Assembly: GCA_905233685.1 (NCBI GenBank)
Contig: CAJOEZ010000009.1
Span: 248,001 to 312,000, forward strand
Source of the DNA: an uncultured Bacteroidales bacterium
Lineage (GTDB): Bacteria > Bacteroidota > Bacteroidia > Bacteroidales > F082
DNA: 64,000 nucleotides
Direction of reading: 5' to 3'
Part shown: positions 16,660 to 25,025 of the stretch, piece after piece
How positions within the stretch are numbered: position 1 is the stretch's first letter
Layout: the number at the start of each line of letters is the position of its first letter
Notes under the pieces: generated by a model
Database searches by the model: none
Seen by the model: only the letters and a program-made list of their open reading frames with translations
Told to the model about the DNA's origin: nothing
Made by a program: the position numbers and the translations under genes

Positions 16660-18417
16660 ATGAAGAGAGTATTACTTATTATCCTGTCAGTGATGGCATT
16701 CGCCAGCATGAGCGTGGCTCAGGACATCTGGTCGGCGGGCTACTACACAGACGAAGACGGAATTCAACAAGCCGCTGTTTACCAAAACAGCATCAGGGTT
16801 TTCAGTACGGACTACGGCAACGGTCTTTATGGCGACTGCACCGGCATTGCTGTCGATGGTGATGATGTATACTGGATTAGAAACTGCTACGAAGCAGGTT
16901 CGTTCTATTATGCCGACATCATGAAGAACGATGAAATGTACCTCAACTCGCCCATTGGCCAGAGCCGCCACATCTACAGCCTTGACTGCTTCTACGGCAC
17001 CATGATTGCTACAGGCTGCATGGACATCAACGGCATAACGACAGCGGTGGTATGGAGCGGCGATGAAGTGGAACCAGCGTTCGTCATGGGCGACGGAGTC
17101 TATCCGAGTGTCGCATACTCCACTACTGTTGTTGCCAACACAGACGTCGGCCTCCATTCGTTTTCCTGTGGTTATCAATTTATCACCGAAAGCGCCAGAC
17201 GCGGCATAATTTGGAAGGACGGCTACCTCTTCTATCGATTCCCCAACATCAAGGCAATTATGTATGACATCGATTACCACGACGGCTACTTCTATACCGT
17301 GGGCATTGAGATAACCGACAGCGATGTCAAGCTGAAGGTCTGGGAAGTTACTAGTTGGGGCACCACTGATCATGTGCTTTACACGCTCTCCGAGTCGATG
17401 AGTTCGAATTATGTGGACGAGCGCTTCTCGATTTACGTTGATGATGCTGGCGACATTTACGTGAACGGCATGGACGGCACAACCGACAAAGTGTGGAAAA
17501 ACGGCATCGAGATTTACAGCACTGGCTCCTACTTCAACACGGTGCTCGCCAACACCGACGGCATCTACTATGCGGGTTCCGACGGCACCGGCAAAGTCTG
17601 GAAAGACGGATCGGTGCTTTACGAGGTTGAAGATGCCCAGAGAATCACGAGCTTCTTCGTTCCCGAGCCTGCCTGCGACAACCAGGTGCGCACCCTGCCC
17701 TACTTTGAAGGCTTCGAGACAGGTGCAACCGACTGGGCCTGCTGGGAAACGGAAGACACCGACAACAACAACGGTACCTTTGGGGCATTTTGGCATAGGT
17801 TCGGAGATCAGTACCAACCTTACACTGGCAATTATTGTGCCTGGCACGACATGGGGCCGGAAGGGGTTTATCAGGAAGGCTGGTTGGTCACTCCCCTCAT
17901 CGCCATCCCCGAAGGCGACAACGTCAGGATGAGCTTCAAAACCAAAGAGGTAATCTCGAATAGCTTCGAGGATGGAAACGCAACCCTTTGGGTCTACGAC
18001 GGAACCACCACGACTGAGCTTTGGAGCCAATCCGTAGAAAACGCTTCCGGCGAATGGAAAGAGGTGGAAGTCGACCTCAGCGCCTTCCAAGGCCAAGAGA
18101 TTCAGCTCGGTTTCAAATACACCGGCATCATGTCCCTTATCTGGTACCTCGACGACATCCGCATAGAGCTGGGATGCGTTCATGTTGACGAGAACGAAGA
18201 TAGCCAGGTGAAACTTTACCCCAACCCCGCCAAAGATGTAATCCATGTCGAAGGCCTTGAAACCAACACTGAAGTGAAGATATACGATGCGTTAGGTGCG
18301 TTGGTGAAGGTGGTCAATGTTGGCAGCGATGAAGAAATTGACATCAGCGAGTTGAGCGGAGGTCTCTACCTGTTGCATTGTGGCAATGCTACACTACGTT
18401 TTGTCAAAACAAGCTAA
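16660..18417 (+). CDS. T9SS-exported surface protein with cleaved-adhesin-like domain, 585 aa
   Basis: The signal peptide ends ASMSVAQ. Residues 20-340 are short repeated units with W-x-x-G turns ([22 protein letters not shown]), suggesting a beta-propeller. Residues about 345-505 match the choice-of-anchor J or cleaved-adhesin type: [31 protein letters not shown]. The last 70 residues are a T9SS type A sorting domain ([16 protein letters not shown] to GGLYLLHCG). It is therefore predicted to cross the outer membrane by T9SS and stay on the surface or be released. Ligand unknown. A 519-codon frame on the opposite strand is a shadow. Confidence 0.88.
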   Translation: MKRVLLIILSVMAFASMSVAQDIWSAGYYTDEDGIQQAAVYQNSIRVFSTDYGNGLYGDCTGIAVDGDDVYWIRNCYEAGSFYYADIMKNDEMYLNSPIGQSRHIYSLDCFYGTMIATGCMDINGITTAVVWSGDEVEPAFVMGDGVYPSVAYSTTVVANTDVGLHSFSCGYQFITESARRGIIWKDGYLFYRFPNIKAIMYDIDYHDGYFYTVGIEITDSDVKLKVWEVTSWGTTDHVLYTLSESMSSNYVDERFSIYVDDAGDIYVNGMDGTTDKVWKNGIEIYSTGSYFNTVLANTDGIYYAGSDGTGKVWKDGSVLYEVEDAQRITSFFVPEPACDNQVRTLPYFEGFETGATDWACWETEDTDNNNGTFGAFWHRFGDQYQPYTGNYCAWHDMGPEGVYQEGWLVTPLIAIPEGDNVRMSFKTKEVISNSFEDGNATLWVYDGTTTTELWSQSVENASGEWKEVEVDLSAFQGQEIQLGFKYTGIMSLIWYLDDIRIELGCVHVDENEDSQVKLYPNPAKDVIHVEGLETNTEVKIYDALGALVKVVNVGSDEEIDISELSGGLYLLHCGNATLRFVKTS

Positions 18418-18469
18418 ACCGCATAATCAAAGAGAGAAACTATTGGTTCTTGGATGTGTGAGAAAAAAC

Positions 18470-18501
18470 AAAGGGCGCAGGTCATTTGACTTGCGCCCTT
18501 T
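18470..18501 (-). terminator. Terminator of tRNA-Asp
   Basis: A 10-bp stem (AAAGGGCGCA pairing with TGCGCCCTTT) has a 12-nt loop. On the minus strand it comes directly after the tRNA 3' end and is followed by TGTTTTTTCT. Confidence 0.85.
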
Positions 18502-18502
18502 G

Positions 18503-18577
18503 CGGTCCGGACGAGACTCGAACTCGCGACCTCCTGCGTGACAGGCAGGCATTCTAACCAAGCTGAACTACCGGACC
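18503..18577 (-). tRNA. tRNA-Asp (GTC)
   Basis: The acceptor arms GGTCCGG and CCGGACC pair fully. The D arm AGTTCAGC, anticodon loop CTGTCAC (anticodon GTC) and T loop GTTCGAGTC are all present. CCA is not encoded. A strong terminator follows. Confidence 0.97.
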
Positions 18578-18716
18578 AGCCTGAAAAAGAACTCTATTTG
18601 GCAAGCGAATTTTTTGCTTTTTTTCAACATTTTTTTGACTGAATGTTGCATAAAATTGATTTACAGCATCTTAAACCATGCTCTAAACAAGCATTTTTTC
18701 AAAAGATTGTCAAGCA

Positions 18717-19628
18717 TCAACCTCTCGTCAATTGCTGGAAAGCTTCCTCAATGCTCAAGTCCTCCTTTTGTAAGGTCTTGATAATGAGATTCCGTTCCAC
18801 AGACCATTTCATCAGGTTAGCGCGGATGTCAGTATCGCCTTGCGGCTCGATGATCCAGTGGTTTTCCTTCACACGCTGCACACGACCCACTTGCGGGATG
18901 CTGCGAAGCAGCTCTTCGCTCACCTCACTCTCGAACTCCACGATGACCACGTTGCTGGCCGAGTTTTCCTGTTTCAGGTTCTCAATCTTGTCGTCGGCCA
19001 CCACCACACCTTTATTAATAATAATGGCGCGTTCGCAAATCGCCTCCACCTCCTGCATGATGTGGGTAGAAAGCAGCACGGTCTTCTCCTTGCCGAGGCT
19101 GGAGATGAGATTGCGGATGTCGATGAGTTGGTTGGGGTCGAGGCCGGAGGTGGGTTCGTCGAGGATGAGCACCTGCGGGTCGTGCATCATGGCTTGGGCA
19201 AGACCCACGCGCTGGCGGTAACCTTTCGACAAGGCTCCGATTTTCTTGTGCGCCTCAAGGCCAAGGCCCGTCTCCTCAATCATCGCCTCGATGCGCTTGC
19301 GGGCAGCTTCTCCTTTCAGTTGGTGAACGCCGGCCACGAATTCAAGGTATTCGCGGACGTACATGTCCAAGTAAAGCGGATTGTGTTCAGGCAGGTAGCC
19401 CACGATGCGTTTGACGGCCATAGGCTCGTCGGTGACGTCGTGACCTTCCACGCTCACCGTGCCCGAGGTGGGTGGGATAAAGCAGGTGATAATTTTCATC
19501 AGCGTCGATTTTCCCGCGCCGTTGGGACCGAGCAGGCCGACGATACCTTTATTAATAGAGAGCGTCACGTCATTGAGGGCGAGTTGCTCGCCGTAACGTT
19601 TGGTGATATGATTGATTTCGATGGACAT
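18717..19628 (-). CDS. gldA: Gliding-motility ABC transporter ATP-binding protein GldA
   Basis: This 303-aa ABC ATPase has Walker A GPNGAGKST, signature LSKGYRQRVGLAQAM and Walker B LILDEPTSGLDPNQL. The C-terminal 80 residues match the GldA-type extension. GldA-GldF-GldG form an ABC transporter linked to gliding in Flavobacteriia, but homologues occur widely in non-gliding Bacteroidota. I start at ATG 19628 (MSIEINHITKRYG); the open frame extends 80 codons upstream through the promoter. gldF and gldG are not in the window. A TATCTTTG box lies 20 bp upstream. Confidence 0.88.
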   Translation of the reverse strand: MSIEINHITKRYGEQLALNDVTLSINKGIVGLLGPNGAGKSTLMKIITCFIPPTSGTVSVEGHDVTDEPMAVKRIVGYLPEHNPLYLDMYVREYLEFVAGVHQLKGEAARKRIEAMIEETGLGLEAHKKIGALSKGYRQRVGLAQAMMHDPQVLILDEPTSGLDPNQLIDIRNLISSLGKEKTVLLSTHIMQEVEAICERAIIINKGVVVADDKIENLKQENSASNVVIVEFESEVSEELLRSIPQVGRVQRVKENHWIIEPQGDTDIRANLMKWSVERNLIIKTLQKEDLSIEEAFQQLTRG

Positions 19629-19647
19629 TTTCGCTTGATTTGGTGCG

Positions 19648-19655
19648 CAAAGATA
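19648..19655 (-). promoter_or_regulatory. -7 box TATCTTTG for gldA
   Basis: It is a full match to TAnnTTTG on the minus strand, about 20 bp before the gldA ATG. Confidence 0.55.
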
Positions 19656-19696
19656 GAAAAAAACGTTCAAACTGTTGCCAGTAACCAAAAAAGTCG

Positions 19697-19704
19697 TACT
19701 TTTG
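19697..19704 (+). promoter_or_regulatory. Candidate distal -7 box TACTTTTG upstream of rplM
   Basis: It is a full consensus match, 173 bp before rplM. If used together with the proximal box, the ribosomal-protein operon has two promoters. Confidence 0.4.
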
Positions 19705-19812
19705 CCGCCTCGTTCAATCATCCAAATCGTTCTTTCAGACGCGCTAACGTGTTGATTTATGGGCGAACATGAATTAATGCACAAAAAAGTTGGAGCGTAA
19801 GGGAGAAAAGTG

Positions 19813-19820
19813 TAATTTTG
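19813..19820 (+). promoter_or_regulatory. -7 box TAATTTTG for rplM
   Basis: It is a full match to TAnnTTTG, about 57 bp before the rplM ATG, leaving a leader of roughly 50 nt. That leader has GTAT and ATAC arms that could pair weakly; I do not claim a ribosomal-protein leader structure. Confidence 0.55.
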
Positions 19821-19876
19821 CACGCCCTTAAAAAAGGCATGTATTGTAGAATTGGATAAAACATACAAACAACAAA

Positions 19877-20296
19877 ATGAACTACTTAAGTTACAAGACA
19901 GTAAGCGTCAACAAGGAAAATGCCAACAAGAAATGGTACGTCGTCGACGCTGAAGGACAAATCCTCGGCCGTTTGGCCTCTGAGGTTGCCATGATTCTGC
20001 GTGGCAAAAGGAAGGCATGCTTTACTCCCCACAGCGATTGTGGTGATAATGTCATCATCATCAATGCAGAGAAAGTGGTCGGCTATCCGGGCGGCCAGCG
20101 CATTCGCACCGTCGGCGAACAGCTGAAGCGCAAGCCCACTTTCGTCCTCGAGCACGCCATCAAGGGCATGCTTCCCAAGACGAAGCTCGGCAGCGAACTC
20201 TTCAGAAACCTGTACGTCTATGAAGGTCCCGACCACAAGCACGAGGCCCAACAGCCTATCGAACTCAAGATTAACACAATTAAGAATAAGAAGTAA
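19877..20296 (+). CDS. rplM: Ribosomal protein uL13, with internal deletion
   Basis: This is L13 of the large subunit: [72 protein letters not shown]. At 139 aa it is short. Between INAEKVV and GYPGGQR it lacks about 16 residues that are nearly universal in L13 (the LTGNKW...YLSYT segment of Bacteroides). The deletion is in frame. The next gene, rpsI, lacks a similar-sized piece, which makes an assembly error a serious possibility. It is the first gene of the rplM-rpsI-rpsB-tsf run. Confidence 0.9.
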   Translation: MNYLSYKTVSVNKENANKKWYVVDAEGQILGRLASEVAMILRGKRKACFTPHSDCGDNVIIINAEKVVGYPGGQRIRTVGEQLKRKPTFVLEHAIKGMLPKTKLGSELFRNLYVYEGPDHKHEAQQPIELKINTIKNKK

Positions 20297-20298
20297 TC

Positions 20299-20644
20299 AT
20301 GGAAGTTATCAACGCTTTAGGTAGAAGAAAGACCGCCGTCGCCCGCATCTACATGAAGGCCGGCAGTGGCAACATTACGGTGAACAAGCGCGGTTGAACA
20401 GCCTTTCATGCTGACTGAGACCCTCGGCCAGTACGACATTAAGGTCAACCTCGACGGTGGCGGCATCAACGGCCAGGCCGAGGCCCTGCGTCTCGCCATC
20501 AGCCGCGCCCTGTGCGAAATCAACCCCGAGTATCGTCCCACCCTGAAGGCCAAAGGTTTGATGCGCCGCGACCCGCGTATGGTCGAGCGTAAGAAACCCG
20601 GTCAGCCTGGTGCCCGTAAGAAGTTCCAATTCAGCAAACGTTAA
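20299..20644 (+). pseudogene. rpsI: Ribosomal protein uS9, frameshifted by an internal deletion
   Basis: The ATG at 20299 gives MEVINALGRRKTAVARIYMK and continues to ITVNKRG, then stops at 20395-20397. The rest of S9 is intact in another frame: [24 protein letters not shown], then [19 protein letters not shown] and FQFSKR, ending at 20644. Compared with relatives, about 41-44 nt encoding the stretch after NKR are missing, and the loss is not a multiple of three. S9 is normally essential and single copy, so either the sequence is wrong here, an intact copy exists elsewhere, or decoding is unusual. Confidence 0.85.
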
Positions 20645-20754
20645 GCCCTTAGAAGCAAAGCGATTTTGTTTAGTATCCAAATTGCTGAGATTCTTCACGT
20701 TAAGACTACTCGGCGATTGTATTTAGTGAATGTAAACATTAAAAAAGAAAACTC
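20645..20754 (+). promoter_or_regulatory. Candidate rpsB leader
   Basis: This 110-nt spacer before rpsB contains GCTGAG and CTCGGC, which can form a six-pair stem (one G-U) about 20 nt apart. TTTAGT flanks it on both sides. A structured leader regulating S2 is plausible; I cannot match it to a named RNA family. Confidence 0.3.
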
Positions 20755-21579
20755 ATGACACAAGTAACATTTGAAGAATTATTAGATGCCGGTTGTCATT
20801 TCGGACATCTCAAGAGAAAATGGAATCCGAACATGGCTCCTTATATTTTCATGGAGCGCAATGGCATCCACATCATCGACCTTTATAAGACCCAAGCCAA
20901 GATGGACGAGGCTGCCGCAGCCCTTTGCCAATTGGCCAAGTCAAACAAGAAAGTGCTCTTCGTCGCCACGAAGAAGCAGGCCAAGGACGTTGTTGCCGAA
21001 ATGGCCAAGAAAGTCGGTATGCCTTACGTGACCGAGCGTTGGCCCGGCGGTATGCTCACCAACTTCGCCACCATCCGCAAGGCCGTCAAGAAGATGACGG
21101 GCATTGACAAGATGATGACCAGCGACGCTTACAAGAGCCTCTCGAAGCGCGAAAAGCTCCAAATCGAGCGTGAACGCGAAAAGCTCGAGAAGAACCTCGG
21201 CTCCATCGCCGACCTGAGCCGTCTGCCTTCAGCCCTGTTCGTGGTTGACATCATGAAGGAACACATTGCCGTGGCCGAAGCCCACAAGCTCAACATCCCG
21301 ACCTTCGCCATCGTCGACACCAACACCAACCCCAACCTTATCGACTTCCCCATCCCGGCCAACGACGACGCTTCGAAGAGCATCGCCCTCATCGTCGGCA
21401 AGATGGTTGAAGCCATCGAGGAAGGCATCACCGAGCGCAAGAACAACAAGGACCTTGTCCAAGAGGAGGAAGAGGAAGAGATGGACGAGATGAAAGAAAA
21501 CAACGAGGAAGAGGAAGCCAAGGAAGAACGCCGCCCGCGCTCGAACCGCCGCCCCCGCAGACCCGTTTCCAAGAACTAA
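20755..21579 (+). CDS. rpsB: Ribosomal protein uS2
   Basis: This 274-aa small-subunit protein shows classical S2 motifs: EELLDAGCHFGHLKRKWNPNM, HIIDLYKT, ERWPGGMLTNFATIRK and LPSALFVVDIMKE. A Bacteroidales-style tail follows, first acidic (QEEEEEEMDE) and then basic (RRPRSNRRPRRP). Length is normal for the group. It is followed by a heptad-repeat hairpin (21601-21667) and then tsf. Confidence 0.98.
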   Translation: MTQVTFEELLDAGCHFGHLKRKWNPNMAPYIFMERNGIHIIDLYKTQAKMDEAAAALCQLAKSNKKVLFVATKKQAKDVVAEMAKKVGMPYVTERWPGGMLTNFATIRKAVKKMTGIDKMMTSDAYKSLSKREKLQIEREREKLEKNLGSIADLSRLPSALFVVDIMKEHIAVAEAHKLNIPTFAIVDTNTNPNLIDFPIPANDDASKSIALIVGKMVEAIEEGITERKNNKDLVQEEEEEEMDEMKENNEEEEAKEERRPRSNRRPRRPVSKN

Positions 21580-21600
21580 TTTTGCTTCTGGCAATTGGCT

Positions 21601-21667
21601 GTTAGCTATTAGCCATTAGCTGTTAGCATCGTAGCTGTCAAGCTAAAAGCTAACGGCTAAAAGCTAA
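21601..21667. repeat. Heptad-periodic inverted repeat between rpsB and tsf
   Basis: The left arm is four 7-mers (GTTAGCT, ATTAGCC, ATTAGCT, GTTAGCA; 21601-21628). The right arm is four complementary 7-mers (AGCTAAA, AGCTAAC, GGCTAAA, AGCTAAA; 21641-21668). The best 19-nt arms, 21602-21620 and 21649-21667, pair at 17 positions. It resembles heptad repeats at 35915-36032 and 43006-43033. Confidence 0.75.
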
Positions 21668-21726
21668 ATGCCAAACAGGCCAAAAGCCAGTAGCCCAAAT
21701 ATCAACCCTTAAAAACGACACAAACA

Positions 21727-22719
21727 ATGAATATTACCGCTTCTCAAGTCAATGAACTGAGACAAATGACGGGCGCCGGCATGATGGACTGCAAGAAGGC
21801 CCTCGTCGAGACCGATGGCGACATCCAAGCCGCTATTGACATTCTTCGCAAGAAGGGTATGGCCAAGGCTGCCAAGCGTGCCGACCGCACCGCCAGCGAA
21901 GGCTGCGTGCTTTCGAAGGCCACCGATGACCACAAGTACGCCGCCATCATCATGGTGAACTGCGAGACCGACTTCGTCGCCAACAACGCCGACTTCGTGA
22001 AGTTCACGAAGGACGTTTTGGACATGGCCGTCGCCAACCGCGTGAAGGATATTGAAGCCCTAAAGACCATGGAACTCAATGGCCAGACCGTTGAGGCCCT
22101 TGTCGCCAACCAGAGCGCCGTCACCGGTGAGAAGACTGAACTCGGTGCCTTCAAGGTTTTGGAAGGTGCTTACGTGGCCAACTACAACCACCCTGGCAAC
22201 CGCCTCGCCACTATCGTCGAGATGAACAAGACGTTCGACGGTGTTGAGGAAGTGAGCCACGAGGTGTGCATGCACGTCGCCGCCATGAACCCGCTTTCGG
22301 TGAGCGAAGCCTCCATTCCGCAAGAGGTGAAGGACCGCGAGTTTGCCGTTGCCGTCGACAAGACCAAGGAAGAGCAAATCGGCAAGGAAGTCGAGAAAGC
22401 CCTCCGCAAGGCTGGCATCAACCCCAACCACGTCGACAGCGATGACCACATCAACTCGAACATCACCAAGGGTTACATCACTGAGGAACAAGGTGCACAA
22501 GCTCGTGAGATCAAGGCTAATGTTCCTGGCACAGTGCAACTCAACGAAGGCATGATTCAGAACATCGCCAAAGGCCGTCTGAACAAGTTCTTCAAGGAGA
22601 GCTGCCTGCTCAACCAAGTCAGCCTCGTTGCCGACCCGAAGACCGTCGCCGAGTACATCCAAGCCGCAGACAAGGACGCCACTGTGGTGAACTTCGTTCG
22701 CATCAAGTTGGGTGAATAA
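21727..22719 (+). CDS. tsf: Translation elongation factor Ts
   Basis: EF-Ts is the guanine-nucleotide exchange factor for EF-Tu. The N-terminal signature is VNELRQMTGAGMMDCKKALVE, followed by VNCETDFVANN. At 330 aa it matches the long form usual in Bacteroidales. It is the last gene of the ribosomal run and is followed by a clear terminator at 22741. Confidence 0.98.
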   Translation: MNITASQVNELRQMTGAGMMDCKKALVETDGDIQAAIDILRKKGMAKAAKRADRTASEGCVLSKATDDHKYAAIIMVNCETDFVANNADFVKFTKDVLDMAVANRVKDIEALKTMELNGQTVEALVANQSAVTGEKTELGAFKVLEGAYVANYNHPGNRLATIVEMNKTFDGVEEVSHEVCMHVAAMNPLSVSEASIPQEVKDREFAVAVDKTKEEQIGKEVEKALRKAGINPNHVDSDDHINSNITKGYITEEQGAQAREIKANVPGTVQLNEGMIQNIAKGRLNKFFKESCLLNQVSLVADPKTVAEYIQAADKDATVVNFVRIKLGE

Positions 22720-22740
22720 GCCTGATTGACAAAATTCAAC

Positions 22741-22772
22741 AAAAAAGGATGGTGAAAGCCATCCTTTTTTTA
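22741..22772 (+). terminator. Terminator after tsf
   Basis: The stem AAAAAAGGATGG pairs with CCATCCTTTTTT around the loop TGAAAG, ending in a T-run. Confidence 0.92.
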
Positions 22773-22778
22773 TTTTTG
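22771..22778 (+). promoter_or_regulatory. -7 box TATTTTTG for the GH20 gene
   Basis: It is a full match to TAnnTTTG that begins right at the end of the tsf terminator, 30 bp before the ATG at 22808. Confidence 0.5.
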
Positions 22779-22807
22779 CCTGTCGAAATCAACAAAAATA
22801 ATTTCCC

Positions 22808-24991
22808 ATGAAAAAACTATTCCTATTAGGCTTCGCGGCGCTTTGGCTGTTCGCCTGCACAAAACAACAGCTTCCCGAAGCCAATTACGACATCATCCCG
22901 CAGCCCAAGGAAGTGCGGCTTGATGACGGGAAACCTTTTGAACTCAGTCCCAAGACCATCGTTTATTACGAGGCCGGTCTTCAGCGCGAAGCGGAATTCC
23001 TCAGCGAGTATGTAGACAACATCATAGGCTACGGCCTTGCCACCGAGGAAATGCAAGGCAACGAGACCGTAGGCATTGTGCTTCGGCTCTCCCCTGCCGA
23101 CTTCAAACAGGCCGAAGCCTACGAAATCAACGTCACGCCTAAACAGGTCACTGTGAAGAGTGCTGATGCGGCGGGCGTGTTTTATGGCATACAGACGCTT
23201 CGTAAGAGCCTGCCGGTATCGCCCATAGATTCCAGCCAGCTCAATAGCCTACACAGGAAATGCTCTGCATTCGACGGAGTCAATGACATGGGCGGGTGTC
23301 AACTGCCTTGCGGAACTATCCGCGACTGGCCGAGTTTTGCCTATCGCGGAATGCACTTAGACCCCTGCCGCCACTTCATGGACTTGGACTCGGTGAAGAT
23401 TTACCTCGACATGATGGCCATGCACAACATGAACCAGTTCCACTTCCACCTGAGCGAGGATCAAGGCTGGCGCATCGAAATCAAGAAATATCCTGAACTG
23501 ACGGAGATTGGCGCATATCGTAACGGCACGGTCATCGGGCATAACGGCAACCTCTACGACACTATCCGACACGGCGGCTACTATACCCAAGACGAACTCC
23601 GCGACCTCATCGCATACGCCGCTGAGCGTCACATCAACATCATCCCTGAAATCGACCTGCCGGGCCACATGCAGGCGGCCTTGGCTTGTTACCCACACTT
23701 AGGCTGCACAGGTGGACCATACGAGGTTTGGCGGCGTTGGGGCGTGTCGGACGATGTGCTTTGCGCAGGCAACGAGGAAGCCATGCAATTCGCTGAGGAT
23801 GTGCTCAATGAGGTGATGGACGTGTTCCCCTCGCCTTATATCCACATCGGCGGTGACGAATGCCCCAAGGTGCGCTGGGAAAAATGCCCTAAGTGCCAAG
23901 CCAAAATCAAAGAATTGGGCATCAAGAAAGACGATAAGTTCTCCGCTGAAGACTACCTGCAAAGCTATGTGATGAACCGCATGGCTAAGGTGGTGGAGGC
24001 GCGTGGTCGCCGCGTGATTGGCTGGGATGAGATTCTGGAAGGCAACGTTTCCGAGACCGCCATCATCATGAGTTGGCGCGGCACGGAGGGCGGCATCGAG
24101 GCGGCACGCAAGGGCCACGATGTGATTATGGCACCCTATTCGCACCTTTATTTCGACTATTACCAAAGCGAGGACATCGCCAACGAGCCAATGTGCATCG
24201 GGGGCTATTTACCCGTGGAACGGGTGTATGAGTTTGAGCCTTTGCCCGAAGAGCTAACCCCTGAACAGCAGCAACATATCATCGGCGTGCAGGCCAACAT
24301 TTGGACGGAATACATCGCCTCATTCCGTCATGTGCAGTACATGGCCTTGCCTCGCATGGAAGCTTTGACCGAAATCCAGTGGAACAACCCACAAGAGCGC
24401 GATTTTGAGGCGTTTGTGGAGCGTTGCAAGAAAATGAGGGAGTTTTACGAGCTCTATCACTACAACTACGCCGACCACATTTTCAACCCACGTATTTGGG
24501 CAGATACGGTGGCTCCCAATCTGGCTACACGCAAGCCCATCACTTTGCGCCAACAGCCGGCGGAGAAATACACTTACGAAGGCGCTATTTTGCTCAACGA
24601 CGGTAATTTAGGTCGTGGAGCCTACAATTCAGGACGTTGGTTGGGCTTTTGCGGCTATCCTTTGGATGCCGTCATCGACTTGGAGCAGCCCGCCGAGATA
24701 CAGCATGTACGATTCCATGCGCTGACGAACAAAGGTGCATGGATCTACAACCCGAGCCAAGCAAAAGTGCTGGTGTCCAACAACGGCGAAAATTTCCGCG
24801 AGGTGGCGCAAAAGGACATCCCGATTTCCACTTGGGCCGATAAGGACGGAATCTTTGCCTACGAGCTTGATTTTGAGCCTATAACGTCACGGTTTGTGGA
24901 AGTCGTGATTTCAGGTTTCGACCTGCCCGAAGACCATAGCGGTTTTGGCAATCCAGCGTGGATTTTCGTGGACGAAATCGAAGTGTGGTGA
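22808..24991 (+). CDS. GH20 beta-N-acetylhexosaminidase lipoprotein, 727 aa
   Basis: It removes terminal GlcNAc/GalNAc from glycans at the cell envelope. Lipoprotein signal WLFAC (Cys17); GH20b-like N-domain (YDIIPQPKEVRLDDG to GVFYGIQTLRK). The TIM barrel starts FAYRGMHLDPCRHF and has the catalytic Asp-Glu pair at 350-351 in HIGGDEC. The C-terminal 140 residues resemble a discoidin-type (F5/8) sugar-binding domain. Residues about 138-163 are an insertion carrying the palindromic repeat also found in sufS; it lies between the N-domain and the barrel, probably in a tolerated loop. Confidence 0.95.
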   Translation: MKKLFLLGFAALWLFACTKQQLPEANYDIIPQPKEVRLDDGKPFELSPKTIVYYEAGLQREAEFLSEYVDNIIGYGLATEEMQGNETVGIVLRLSPADFKQAEAYEINVTPKQVTVKSADAAGVFYGIQTLRKSLPVSPIDSSQLNSLHRKCSAFDGVNDMGGCQLPCGTIRDWPSFAYRGMHLDPCRHFMDLDSVKIYLDMMAMHNMNQFHFHLSEDQGWRIEIKKYPELTEIGAYRNGTVIGHNGNLYDTIRHGGYYTQDELRDLIAYAAERHINIIPEIDLPGHMQAALACYPHLGCTGGPYEVWRRWGVSDDVLCAGNEEAMQFAEDVLNEVMDVFPSPYIHIGGDECPKVRWEKCPKCQAKIKELGIKKDDKFSAEDYLQSYVMNRMAKVVEARGRRVIGWDEILEGNVSETAIIMSWRGTEGGIEAARKGHDVIMAPYSHLYFDYYQSEDIANEPMCIGGYLPVERVYEFEPLPEELTPEQQQHIIGVQANIWTEYIASFRHVQYMALPRMEALTEIQWNNPQERDFEAFVERCKKMREFYELYHYNYADHIFNPRIWADTVAPNLATRKPITLRQQPAEKYTYEGAILLNDGNLGRGAYNSGRWLGFCGYPLDAVIDLEQPAEIQHVRFHALTNKGAWIYNPSQAKVLVSNNGENFREVAQKDIPISTWADKDGIFAYELDFEPITSRFVEVVISGFDLPEDHSGFGNPAWIFVDEIEVW
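23219..23295 (+). repeat. Palindromic repeat inside the GH20 gene
   Basis: The ends are CGCCCAT (23220-23226) and ATGGGCG (23288-23294). Its first 19 nt and the 13-nt block at 23282-23294 are identical to the sufS element. It is 24 nt longer than that copy (76 versus 52 nt), so the reading frame is kept. Confidence 0.85.
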
Positions 24992-24999
24992 TTTTTTCC

Positions 25000-25007
25000 T
25001 ATTTTTG
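25000..25007 (+). promoter_or_regulatory. -7 box TATTTTTG for surE
   Basis: It is a full consensus match 19 bp before the surE ATG at 25026. Confidence 0.5.
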
Positions 25008-25025
25008 CGGAACAAATTGACACAA

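Noticed and set aside
16687..18246. 519-codon open frame on the minus strand over the T9SS protein gene
   Set aside because: It is antisense to a protein with clear signal peptide, domains and sorting tail; its translation has no recognisable features.
24945..25025. N-terminal extension of surE by 27 codons
   Set aside because: It overlaps the GH20 gene end and the surE promoter; SurE homology starts at 25026.
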